64,000 nt of DNA from NCBI RefSeq assembly GCF_014050145.1, contig NZ_JACFYF010000001.1, forward strand, positions 372,001-436,000, written 5' to 3'. This document shows, one piece after another, positions 28,878-37,245 of the stretch. Numbering within the stretch: the first letter of the stretch is position 1; each line of letters begins with the position of its first letter. The DNA is from Vibrio marinisediminis. Lineage in GTDB: Bacteria; Pseudomonadota; Gammaproteobacteria; Enterobacterales; Vibrionaceae. Made by a program: the position numbers and the translations under genes. The notes under the pieces are model-generated. The model did not search any database, was not told where the DNA came from, and saw nothing but the letters and a program-made list of their open reading frames with translations.

Positions 28878-29408
28878 TTAAACGTACTGGTAACTCCCAT
28901 CTGTTTTGTCACGCTTACCTACATATCTGTCTTCAAATTTAGGCGACCAAACAGCGCTTGCTTCTTGGTTCTGGTTCCAATCAAAAGCAGTCATGCGATG
29001 GTTCATCTTCCAGATCCCGTCACGTCGCTCAAACTTGTACCAATGGCGCCCACCTAAAATGCCTTCTTTATCTACGCCATCTTCTTCATGTACGTGGTAT
29101 GCCCACACGTAGCTTTCAGCAGTTGCAGTATCACCATCAACATTGATCAAAACGTTACTAATACGGTGCTGAGTAATTTTGAGTGCTTTAAAGCCTTCCA
29201 TAGCTGGGTCAACAAAGGCATGGGCGTTATCATTGTAGAAAAACAAATCAGGGAAAATGGGATCTTGATGATCTTCAATCGCATCTTCCCAATAAGTCGA
29301 TTTCATTAGCTCTGCATCCATACGGTCTAGAGAGCGTGCATGTTGGAAGATCACCTCAGTGATGTCTTGCTTATCCAGCATAATTTGTAGTTTTTGTTGC
29401 ATGTTCAT
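28878..29408 (-). CDS. SnoaL-like/NTF2-fold protein (nuclear transport factor 2 family)
   Basis: 176 residues with a SnoaL_4-type alpha+beta barrel. The opening LDKQDITEVIFQHARSLDRMDAELMKSTYWEDAIEDH carries the helix-plus-Asp/His pattern of scytalone dehydratase-like enzymes, followed by ITQHRISNVLINVDGDTATAESYVWAYH and GRHWYKFERRDGIWKMNHR. Substrate unknown. It is divergent from the LysR gene at 29516, which probably regulates it, with a 107-bp shared promoter region. Confidence 0.87.
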   Translation of the reverse strand: MNMQQKLQIMLDKQDITEVIFQHARSLDRMDAELMKSTYWEDAIEDHQDPIFPDLFFYNDNAHAFVDPAMEGFKALKITQHRISNVLINVDGDTATAESYVWAYHVHEEDGVDKEGILGGRHWYKFERRDGIWKMNHRMTAFDWNQNQEASAVWSPKFEDRYVGKRDKTDGSYQYV

Positions 29409-29515
29409 AAGTCACTCCTCGTTGTGTTGGGATGTATCTTAGACACAAACAAAAACGACTAAAACTATGCTAGAGTTCATACCAACTATGCGTTTTTGGA
29501 ATAATTGATGTTAAT

Positions 29516-30409
29516 ATGGACCAACTAAGTGCAATGCGCGCGTTTGTTCGAGTGGTACAAACGGGTAGCTTCTCCGCGACAGGCAGAGAGATGAATTCCT
29601 CTCAAACCACCATCAGTAAGAAAGTCGCCGCGCTAGAGAAGTTAATTGGCGTAAAGCTACTTACTCGCAGTAGCCGCGATCATACTCTGACCCCATCTGG
29701 TGCTTTGTATTACCAAACTTGTGTCGATATTTTAAATGAACTCGACGAAGCTGAAGCAAAAGCGCGCTCGGAAGTCGCCCTACCACAAGGCGTAATCCGT
29801 ATAGCGGCTCCCATTGCCTTTGGGCGTCTAGTTATCGCCCCACTCATAGCTGAATTTTTTTCGCACTATCCTGAGATTAAAGTGGATCTATCGTTGAGTG
29901 ATAAGCACATCGATATGATCAGCGAAGGCATAGATGTGGCGATTCGAGCACGAAAACTCGAAGATTCTTCGCTTATTGCCAGGCACCTTTTTGATAACCA
30001 CATGCTATTGCTCGCCTCTCCTGATTATTTAGCCAAACATGGCGAACCTCAGCATCCAGATGAACTAAAACAACATAACTGTTTGGTTTATTCGCAACTG
30101 CAATCGATCAATGTGTGGCATTTCAATCGTCAAGACACCCAATATTCTGTGCCCGTAAATGGCAATTTTAAAAGTGATAATGGCGATGTACTGCTCGAGG
30201 TTGCATTAACAGGGATGGGGTTGGTTCAAATGCCGATTTGGATGGTGAAAGAACACCTAGACTCAGGGCGCTTACAGCAAGTTTTGTCCGACTTTGCAGG
30301 GCAGAACTTACCATTTAACGCCATCTACCCGCAAAATCGCTATGTACCACTTAAAGTGAGATGCTTTGTCGACTTTTTAAAACAAAAACTGTCTAGCGAA
30401 CAAGCATAA
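29516..30409 (+). CDS. LysR family transcriptional regulator
   Basis: 297 residues. The N-terminal HTH reads MRAFVRVVQTGSFSATGREMNSSQTTISKKVAALEKLIGVKLL, and a PBP-like effector domain fills the rest. It is divergent from the SnoaL-like gene, the usual arrangement for a LysR and its target. It converges with the PLD-like gene, ending only 9 bp from it. Confidence 0.92.
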   Translation: MDQLSAMRAFVRVVQTGSFSATGREMNSSQTTISKKVAALEKLIGVKLLTRSSRDHTLTPSGALYYQTCVDILNELDEAEAKARSEVALPQGVIRIAAPIAFGRLVIAPLIAEFFSHYPEIKVDLSLSDKHIDMISEGIDVAIRARKLEDSSLIARHLFDNHMLLLASPDYLAKHGEPQHPDELKQHNCLVYSQLQSINVWHFNRQDTQYSVPVNGNFKSDNGDVLLEVALTGMGLVQMPIWMVKEHLDSGRLQQVLSDFAGQNLPFNAIYPQNRYVPLKVRCFVDFLKQKLSSEQA

Positions 30410-30418
30410 AAAGGACAA

Positions 30419-31798
30419 TCACATCACTTGTAAGGTACCTTTTAAGCCAACCAAGCGTGTAAAGTGCTGCTCTAACTCTTTCGCAAGCTCAGCAGCATTC
30501 TGCTCAATGTAATAACTATTCACTTCAGAAAAAGTACCTTGGTATGAGCCTACAAAATTCTCAAATTTAGGGATATTGATTGGTTCAAAGACAAACTGCG
30601 TTTGAGTGAAGTTACCTGTTGAGATAATGACATCATCATCGACGACGATGAATTTCAAATGCACATCTTGGTTGACAAAGTATTGGCACAGTAACTGACC
30701 TTTTATTCGTGCAATGAACTCTAAGAAACTCTTTTTGTTTGATGGCACTCGCGTAGGGACTCGCTTACCCGAAACTCGTACAAAATATTTCGGATATCGC
30801 CCTCCGTTAGACTCCTCCTCTAAGGTTTCATCCACGTAAGTCTGCGATAGGATCTGAATATTCAAATTGCCATTTGATGCTCTCATCGCGTGTTTAAGCT
30901 CATCATCAAATGTATTGATATGCTGGGCACAGAGAATCACTCGTCGTTTAGCAGACGCAATTTTCTGCTTAATGATGGCTTCAATATCTCGATTCGAGTT
31001 TGGCAAAAATGGCGCGGTAAAATGTACCTTTCTAGATGCACTTTCAGGGGATGACGCTGCGCTGATGACTTGTTGATCTACCGGTTCAAATTGCTCTCGG
31101 TAATGAGAGTAGTTTGTCTCAACATTTAAGTTCACTCCACTAATGTGCTTTGATCTCGCCATCAGTTGCTGATAGAAAAACTGGCTATATGCATAATCAT
31201 CAGCGCTGTTTTTAACAATCAAACACAACTCTTCTTTGACTAAATCTCTCAGTGCCAAATTTGACGAAGTCAGTACGCTATAACTAGCCCCATCTCGCAT
31301 TTGAATCAACATACTTTTGATATGAAGACTAAATGGCACTCTGCCTCTAGAAAATTCTTTCACTGATGCAGAGCGTAGATACACATGGTCAAAGATGTGA
31401 AAATTCATGCCATTACCGACTTGGCAATGTTGATATATTCTCTGCGCAAAATCGGCTTTGCTGCGCGATGTCTGCATTGGAATACAAGATGCGTTAGTGA
31501 AGAAGGAGTAGAAATCGTTGCTACTCGCCGCTGTAAGGTCATAGCCTTCAAGAGGAATAGAGACCACATTCACTGTTACCCCCGAGCTTGCTAATTTTCG
31601 CAATTCATTCGCCAAAATCAGATTATTGAACAGGTAGCACGAAACCGTGATCTCTTCGAACTCATCACTATATTTATTAAAAAACTTAACCAGCTTATCG
31701 AGAATCGTCGGGCTGCATCCTTCACCAAAAAACGTATAAGGGTTTTGAGCTTGATTACGGTGCAGACCATCGAAAATGAGATGTGAGGCTTTGTTCAT
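30419..31798 (-). CDS. Phospholipase D-like (HKD) family protein
   Basis: 459 residues with two PLD-type halves. The second HKD motif is canonical: H380-x-K382-x4-D387 (VHLKFIVVDDD) followed by STGNFTQ. The first has H159 and K161 (LHIKSMLIQ), but the Asp position is Gln; SSNLALRD follows as the GSxN-like region. Such proteins include cardiolipin synthases, nucleases and phosphatidylserine synthases, and which this is cannot be told. It has no evident signal peptide or membrane segment. It is convergent with the LysR gene. Confidence 0.72.
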   Translation of the reverse strand: MNKASHLIFDGLHRNQAQNPYTFFGEGCSPTILDKLVKFFNKYSDEFEEITVSCYLFNNLILANELRKLASSGVTVNVVSIPLEGYDLTAASSNDFYSFFTNASCIPMQTSRSKADFAQRIYQHCQVGNGMNFHIFDHVYLRSASVKEFSRGRVPFSLHIKSMLIQMRDGASYSVLTSSNLALRDLVKEELCLIVKNSADDYAYSQFFYQQLMARSKHISGVNLNVETNYSHYREQFEPVDQQVISAASSPESASRKVHFTAPFLPNSNRDIEAIIKQKIASAKRRVILCAQHINTFDDELKHAMRASNGNLNIQILSQTYVDETLEEESNGGRYPKYFVRVSGKRVPTRVPSNKKSFLEFIARIKGQLLCQYFVNQDVHLKFIVVDDDVIISTGNFTQTQFVFEPINIPKFENFVGSYQGTFSEVNSYYIEQNAAELAKELEQHFTRLVGLKGTLQVM

Positions 31799-31938
31799 TG
31801 GATAGAGCTTCTTGATTTGCCATGAGTATTGGCAAAATTATGATCGGTTAGCTCACAAAGAGAAATCGGAAATTACCGCCCGCCCCTGCTATCACTCCAC
31901 GCTGTGACAGAACTCAAAGTACAAGCTCTCACCATGAA

Positions 31939-31968
31939 GAAAACCACCTACATGCGTAGGTGGTTTAA
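31939..31968 (-). terminator. Intrinsic terminator of the tnaA-transporter operon
   Basis: AAACCACCTAC-atgc-GTAGGTGGTTT, an 11-bp perfect stem that on the minus strand runs into TTTTCTT, 11 nt beyond the transporter stop. Confidence 0.9.
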
Positions 31969-31977
31969 GGTCGAACG

Positions 31978-33384
31978 TTAAAACTTAATAAAGCCTAATG
32001 ATTGTAGGTATACCAGTATCAGAGCAGCCGGCGTCACGTATTTAATGGTGACAATATATACCGTCTTGATTTTCATCCCCTTTCCGGTGTTGATCTCCGC
32101 GAGCAGATCATTTGGGTCACTAAACCATCCAATAAGTAACACCATCACAAGTCCACTGCCCGGTAGCAATATGTTTGAAACGAAATAGTTTGATAGGTCA
32201 AAAATACTCATGCCAAACAGTTTGATGTGTGCTATCGGACCAAACGAGAGTACTTGGAAAATACCAAGGATAAAGATAGCCGTACCTATAATTGCGAGGG
32301 CTTTATTGCGAGTCCATTTAAGCTCATCGGTAAAGTAAATGATGATCGCTTGCAAGAGTGCAATTGTGGTCGTCAAACAGGCAAAGAACAGTGCAAGGAA
32401 GAAGATTGTCGCGAACACCATCCCAAACTGCATATTTGCGAAGATGGTAGGAAGAACGATAAACACTAATGGAGGACCAGCTTCTGGTTCTATACCGAAA
32501 GAGAACACGCTTGGGAAAATGATTAACCCCATCAAGAATGCAATCAGTAGGTTACCCAAAATAATGTAGATTGAACTGCTCGTGATCGCTTGGTCCTTAC
32601 CCATGTAACTGCCGTAAGCCACCATGTTCCCCACACCAATCCCTAATGTAAAAAATGCCAATCCAATTGCGGCTAGAATAGCCTCGGGTGTTAATGCTGA
32701 AAATTTAGGTAAGAGATAGAATTCAAGTCCAAGATGCGCGTTTGGTAATTGCAAAGCATTGACCACAAGAATGATGATCATAACAAACAGTGCAGGAATA
32801 AGGATTTTGCACAGTTTTTCTATCCCGTTTTGGATTCCTTTTGTCAGAACTCCAACGGTTAACACCATCATCAAGAACTCCCAAAATACAAGAGTATAAG
32901 GTTCGTTGAGGAAGGTGCCGAAACTCTCAATAACCTGCGCAGACTCCATACCATTGTATGAACCCGTGACAGATTTAAAGAAGTACGCGATTGTCCATCC
33001 TGATATCCCAATATAGAAAGACAATACAATGATCATTACCAGCAAACCCGCATATCCCACGAAATGGTAGCGTTTTCCTGGAAACAATTTTTTAAGAGCG
33101 GAAACGTAGTTAAGTTCTGTTCTGCGCCCAATGGCAAATTCAGTAATTAAAATGGGGGTAGATATAAAAAGAAGTGCTAGTAGATAGACACATAAGAATG
33201 CGGCCCCTCCATACATACCAACGGTAAAGGGAAACATCCAAACGGCACCAAGACCAATTGCCCCACCAATTGAGGAAAGAACAAACCCTAGGTTCGAATT
33301 CCATTTTTCGCGAGCTTGTGGAGCGTCGTGTTCTTGTGGCGTCGTCTGTGCCTCTTGCGGTGTAGCTTGTGTAGTATTTTCCAT
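31978..33384 (-). CDS. Neurotransmitter:sodium symporter family transporter, probable tryptophan importer
   Basis: 468 residues, about 11-12 helices, preceded by a polar Gln/Thr-rich N-terminus. The TM1 region reads GGAIGLGAVWMFPF (residues 40-53). In LeuT this is GNAVGLGNFLRFPV, so the Na1-ligand Asn is Ala47 here and the gate Arg is Met50. It directly follows tnaA on the same strand, so tryptophan import is the simplest role, by analogy with the TnaT/tnaA pairing. The two substitutions leave sodium coupling and substrate uncertain. Confidence 0.85.
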   Translation of the reverse strand: MENTTQATPQEAQTTPQEHDAPQAREKWNSNLGFVLSSIGGAIGLGAVWMFPFTVGMYGGAAFLCVYLLALLFISTPILITEFAIGRRTELNYVSALKKLFPGKRYHFVGYAGLLVMIIVLSFYIGISGWTIAYFFKSVTGSYNGMESAQVIESFGTFLNEPYTLVFWEFLMMVLTVGVLTKGIQNGIEKLCKILIPALFVMIIILVVNALQLPNAHLGLEFYLLPKFSALTPEAILAAIGLAFFTLGIGVGNMVAYGSYMGKDQAITSSSIYIILGNLLIAFLMGLIIFPSVFSFGIEPEAGPPLVFIVLPTIFANMQFGMVFATIFFLALFFACLTTTIALLQAIIIYFTDELKWTRNKALAIIGTAIFILGIFQVLSFGPIAHIKLFGMSIFDLSNYFVSNILLPGSGLVMVLLIGWFSDPNDLLAEINTGKGMKIKTVYIVTIKYVTPAALILVYLQSLGFIKF

Positions 33385-33418
33385 GCTAATACCTCACTAA
33401 TCTATACAGTATTTACAA

Positions 33419-33446
33419 AAAGAGAGAGTGAAAACACTCTCTCTTT
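33419..33446 (-). terminator. Intercistronic terminator between tnaA and transporter gene
   Basis: AAAGAGAGAGTG-aaaa-CACTCTCTCTTT, a perfect 12-bp stem beginning 8 nt after the tnaA stop and followed on the minus strand by TTTTTG. It should cut read-through into the transporter gene and so lower its expression relative to tnaA. Confidence 0.8.
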
Positions 33447-33454
33447 AATGCGCT

Positions 33455-34840
33455 CTACAACATCTCAAATCCGGCAGTGAAGTGACGTAGCGAGGTGATC
33501 TCAGCTTCATAAACAAGCTTCATCCCTTTATACGAATCCCTGTTTTCATAGATGTAGCCTAAGGCTTCAGCGATAACGTCAAGGTGATTATTGGTATAAA
33601 CTCGACGTGAAATACCAATACGCATGATCTCAAGAGCAGGCATAACATCTTTACCCGTCACTGGGTCCTTAGAACCAAATGCACAAGCACCTAACTCTAC
33701 ACATCGAACGCCAGCTTCTTCATATAAAGCAACAACCAAGCGTTGAGATGGGAATTCATGCTGCGGGATATTTGGGAAGAAACGACGACCGTCAACGTAA
33801 ACGCCGTGCCCGCCAGTCGGTTCAACAATAGGGATACCCTTTTCTTTCAGTCTATCACCTAAGTACTTAACCTGATTGATGCGGTATTCAAGGTAATCTT
33901 GATCGATACCTTCATAAAGACCAACAGCTAGAGCTTCCAAATCTCGCCCTGACATACCGCCGTAAGTAATGAAACCTTCTCGAGCGATAGTCAATTGTTG
34001 CGCAGCCGCGAAGATTGCCTCATTACGAGTAACAAATAGACCGCCCATATTGACCAAACCATCTTTTTTCGAGCTCATTACTGCAGTTTCACAGTAGGAG
34101 AACATTTCTCTCGCTATCTCGATAATCGGTGTATCTGCATAACCAGGCTCACGTTGCTGAATGAAATAAGCGTTCTCTGCATAACGCGCGCAGTCGATGA
34201 TAAATGGGATATTAAATTCTTTAGCAATTTCGCTGGTTTCACGAATATTTTGCATTGATACAGGTTGACCACCGTTGTTGTTACAAGTGATCGTCATGAT
34301 GATAACAGAGACGTTTTCAACACCCTTTTCGGCAATCAGTCGAGTGACTTTTGCTGTATCCATGTTGCCTTTAAATGGGTGTGCAGCGCTTGCGGTATCA
34401 AGACCTTCATCAATGACTAAATCAGCTGCCAATGCCCCCATAATCTCAGCGTTGCCACGGAAAGTATCAAAGTGCATATTCCCGATAGCGTACTTACCTT
34501 TTTTAGCGTACAGGTTGGCCATAATTAGGTCGGCCGCACGACCTTGGTGAGTCGGCTGAACAAAAGGCATACCAAAAATATCTTGAACCGAAGCCTCTAA
34601 ATGGAAAAAGCTTTTGCAACTTGCGTAGGATTCATCACCCTTCATCATTGCAGCCCACTGCTCGGTACTCATTGCTGACGTTCCACTGTCAGTAATACAG
34701 TCAACATAAACATTTTCTGCTTTCACTTTAAAAGCATTGTATCCAGCTTCTTTTAGAAATTCTTGTCGCTGTGCTTTAGTGGTTTTTTTTAGGTTTTCAA
34801 CCATTTTGATACGGAATGGTTCAGCTGTCATAAATCTCAT
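33455..34840 (-). CDS. tnaA: Tryptophanase
   Basis: 461 residues of the tryptophanase/tyrosine phenol-lyase family, a PLP enzyme cleaving tryptophan to indole, pyruvate and ammonia. PLP lysine is in MSSKKDGL (residues 255-262). The residues that separate tryptophanase from tyrosine phenol-lyase favour tryptophanase: Asp125 in MHFDTFRG (Thr in TPL) and His453 in LRHFTAGF (Phe in TPL). It is clearly diverged from the E. coli sequence, and the partner is an NSS transporter rather than TnaB, suggesting separate ancestry. AAAGGAG precedes the ATG by 7 nt. Confidence 0.92.
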   Translation of the reverse strand: MRFMTAEPFRIKMVENLKKTTKAQRQEFLKEAGYNAFKVKAENVYVDCITDSGTSAMSTEQWAAMMKGDESYASCKSFFHLEASVQDIFGMPFVQPTHQGRAADLIMANLYAKKGKYAIGNMHFDTFRGNAEIMGALAADLVIDEGLDTASAAHPFKGNMDTAKVTRLIAEKGVENVSVIIMTITCNNNGGQPVSMQNIRETSEIAKEFNIPFIIDCARYAENAYFIQQREPGYADTPIIEIAREMFSYCETAVMSSKKDGLVNMGGLFVTRNEAIFAAAQQLTIAREGFITYGGMSGRDLEALAVGLYEGIDQDYLEYRINQVKYLGDRLKEKGIPIVEPTGGHGVYVDGRRFFPNIPQHEFPSQRLVVALYEEAGVRCVELGACAFGSKDPVTGKDVMPALEIMRIGISRRVYTNNHLDVIAEALGYIYENRDSYKGMKLVYEAEITSLRHFTAGFEML

Positions 34841-35770
34841 GTATAACTCCTTTCGTACAGAAAATTACAATTTACATTAGGTATAAATTGTCGTTCAAAA
34901 TGTTCTATTAAAATCGACTAACGCTTTATAGTTACAAAAGTACAATAACGTTATTGTTCGCTAGAACTCTTAGAACGATCATCTACATCATTAATTGCTT
35001 TTAAAGAATATAAATAGCCATTTGTTCTTAAATGATATATTTACAATCACTATTACCTTCGTAATATTACTAACGAAAGCTGCAGCAATTTAATTGAATA
35101 ATTTTAATTAAGCATGAGTAAACCCATGTTTAATATGCAACAAAACATAATAAACTCATGGAATAATAAAATTGTATTTTGGGGGTTTCACGAGACAAAA
35201 ATAGACGACTATCTTTAATATGCCATTACATATGATGACAACAACAGATAAGAGTTGTAATCATTCAATGTAGTTGTATAAGAGTTTTAAAAGTAAGAAA
35301 AACAAGCATATAGACGACGTTCTACAATGTTTGAACTTCTAATAAAACAATCTTACACACAGGCAGATAATGCTATTATATTGTTGTGAAACAGATGGTT
35401 ATGCAGATTTTTCTGAAGTCAATCGAGAAGAGAATTTAAAGTCAGTGGTATACCAATCGATCAATAGACGCGATTGCAAAGTAGATTTTAGTTTGAAGTT
35501 AATGTTCATATCACGAGCCTATATAAAAGGTTAATAACGCAATAAAGTAACAAGTTGAAATCATTATTGACTGATCTATTTTCAAAGTACATAGGCATCG
35601 TAATCATTTGTGATCAAGGTAGTATTTTAAATACGCTTTTTAATTAAAACGATATAACGCTTCAGTTTTAATTAACTTACTTAGTCTTATCGCTGATGGT
35701 TTCCCACATAATCGTAAATCTCTATATAGATAAACAAGCTATTAATAATACTCATATTTATTGCGCACTA
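34841..35770 (-). promoter_or_regulatory. Long AT-rich leader and intergenic region upstream of tnaA
   Basis: 930 bp without a normal gene. On the tnaA strand it contains a 19-codon reading frame with a Lys-Trp pair (listed), a perfect 16-bp palindrome, ACAATAACGTTATTGT, at 34942-34957, and an 11-bp inverted repeat (TTAATTAAAAC / GTTTTAATTAA) at 35640-35675. E. coli tna has a long leader with TnaC and Rho-dependent attenuation, so a regulatory leader is expected. The AT richness also fits acquired DNA. Confidence 0.55.
34991..35050 (-). CDS. Candidate TnaC-like leader peptide
   Basis: GTG-started 19-codon frame, MIVNISFKNKWLFIFFKSN, with GAAGG six bases upstream. It ends 150 nt before tnaA. 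A single Trp at position 11, preceded by Lys, matches the Lys-Trp of E. coli TnaC (position 12). The downstream Asp and terminal Pro of E. coli TnaC are missing, so mechanism would differ if real. Low confidence. Confidence 0.25.
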   Translation of the reverse strand: MIVNISFKNKWLFIFFKSN

Positions 35771-36328
35771 TTAATACGCCACCAATGTATATTGGTGCAA
35801 TATAGCCATAGCGCCGTGGGCATAGAAGTAAGTTTCAATTAATCCAACACTGGTTTTATGGATCTCTAGCAGTTCCGGACTAATACCCGATGAACTGGCA
35901 CTGAAATACCACAAGGTCCCCGTGACTAGAGCAAGTAATAAAGCGAGCAAACCTAAACCTTCAACCGTTGCCGCAATACCGGACGGATGAGATTCTACCA
36001 ACTTAAACGAGCGAAGCGTTTTAAGGTCCTCTTTGATTTGCGTGAAATTACCAGATAACCATGGGTACATATCGCCCAGTTTGCGGCGCTTGAGAACCTT
36101 ATAGCAAAAGACCAAGGTGATTGGCACTAAAAGCAAACCAGCATAAACATGGGCTTTCGCTACAAGGTTAATGTTCTGCCACAAAGTGGTGGTGTGAACA
36201 TGCATGAAATTTGACGAAATTATCTGGGCAAGCACCCAAACAAAAACAAATGCATGCAACACTTTTTCGGCTATTGGGAGTTTGACAAACAATTCATCAA
36301 CTCCGTCTTTTAAACGTGACAATGCCAT
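35771..36328 (-). CDS. Cytochrome b561-like membrane protein
   Basis: 185 residues with four hydrophobic helices. Candidate haem-ligand His residues occur in KVLHAFVF (helix 1), KAHVYAG (helix 2), LEIHKTSVG and YAHGAMAILH (helices 3-4), the spacing seen in prokaryotic cytochrome b561. Probably an inner-membrane di-haem electron carrier that exchanges electrons with quinol or a periplasmic partner. It appears monocistronic. Confidence 0.78.
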   Translation of the reverse strand: MALSRLKDGVDELFVKLPIAEKVLHAFVFVWVLAQIISSNFMHVHTTTLWQNINLVAKAHVYAGLLLVPITLVFCYKVLKRRKLGDMYPWLSGNFTQIKEDLKTLRSFKLVESHPSGIAATVEGLGLLALLLALVTGTLWYFSASSSGISPELLEIHKTSVGLIETYFYAHGAMAILHQYTLVAY

Positions 36329-36644
36329 AATGTATTCTTCTATGCTGACAGTACCAATACAAACAAAGACAGTATCGCGGCTGCCTCGGCTCGCGTTATC
36401 TCACTAGGAGAATACGCCTTCTAACACACGATGCTATGCGTTTACCCGTAACCTAATTGCCCACTTTTGTGCGGTATACTCAGCTAGGATGCTCACAACC
36501 CCAACTAAACTAAATGTTGTCTCGCTCAGATTCGCTCGAACGGTGTACCAATAAGATGTATTTGTACACGCAAGCAAACCCCGTGCTGGTGCACAACGAC
36601 AACGCACCGTATAATTATCGGTTCATCAAAGACAGGGTAATGAA
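36329..36644. promoter_or_regulatory. Divergent upstream region of cytochrome b561-like and DUF3010 genes
   Basis: 316 bp with no gene. An imperfect inverted repeat at 36543-36569 (arms GTGTACCAATA and TATTTGTACAC, one mismatch, 5-bp spacer) is operator-like and lies about 75 bp before the DUF3010 gene. I see nothing else supportable. Confidence 0.4.
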
Positions 36645-37067
36645 ATGAAAATTTGTGGTGTTGATATTAGTGGTAATGATGCTGTTGTAAGCCTTCTAAC
36701 ACTTTCTGATGGTGTATTTACCATTCCTGATTGCAGAGTGGCTAAAGTATCTATAGGTGATGCAAACGACACTCAAAAAATGAAAGACTTCCAGTTTGCG
36801 TTCGCTAAATTGATGCAAGACTACCAAATCGACAGAGTTGTGATCCGCCAACGTCAAACAAAAGGTAAGTTTGCTGGTGGTGCAGTTGGCTTTAAATTAG
36901 AAGCGGCTATTCAGTTGATCGAAGGTCTTCCAGTTGATGTAATTTCGGCAACAGAAATCAAAGAGCGCCTAAAACGAAACCCTCTTGCGGTACCATTTAA
37001 AGAAACGGGTCTAAAGCAATACCAAGAACCTGCGTTTCTTGTTGCTTATGCATGCATAATGAACTAA
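36645..37067 (+). CDS. DUF3010 family protein
   Basis: 140 residues. The start MKICGVDISGNDAVVSLL is a first-strand RNase H/RuvC-like pattern with an Asp, and VVIRQRQTKGKFAGGAVGFKLEAAIQ with TEIKERLKRNP recall the DUF3010 family of marine Gammaproteobacteria. Function is unknown; a RuvC-like fold is inferred from the N-terminal pattern only. AGGGT lies four bases before the ATG, and a bidirectional terminator follows. Confidence 0.82.
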   Translation: MKICGVDISGNDAVVSLLTLSDGVFTIPDCRVAKVSIGDANDTQKMKDFQFAFAKLMQDYQIDRVVIRQRQTKGKFAGGAVGFKLEAAIQLIEGLPVDVISATEIKERLKRNPLAVPFKETGLKQYQEPAFLVAYACIMN

Positions 37068-37182
37068 TTGGGTAGCAAGCTTACACATTGCCTGACCATG
37101 ATTAAGAGACATACGCTTAATCGCCATGCTCTTTAATGTTTGCAGCTAAACAGAAAGCGGAAAAGTTTTCCCCTTTAATAAG

Positions 37183-37214
37183 AAAAGCCAGTCATTAGAT
37201 GACTGGCTTTTCTT
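37183..37214. terminator. Bidirectional terminator
   Basis: AAAAGCCAGTCA-ttaga-TGACTGGCTTTT between convergent DUF3010 and gltS genes, with A- and T-runs on both sides. Confidence 0.92.
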
Positions 37215-37245
37215 TTGTGTCGCGTCGTTTACTTTATACGTGCAA

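Noticed and set aside
35608-35623. TTGTGATCAAGG as a CRP site upstream of tnaA
   Set aside because: Only one half-site (TGTGA) matches; the second half is poor.
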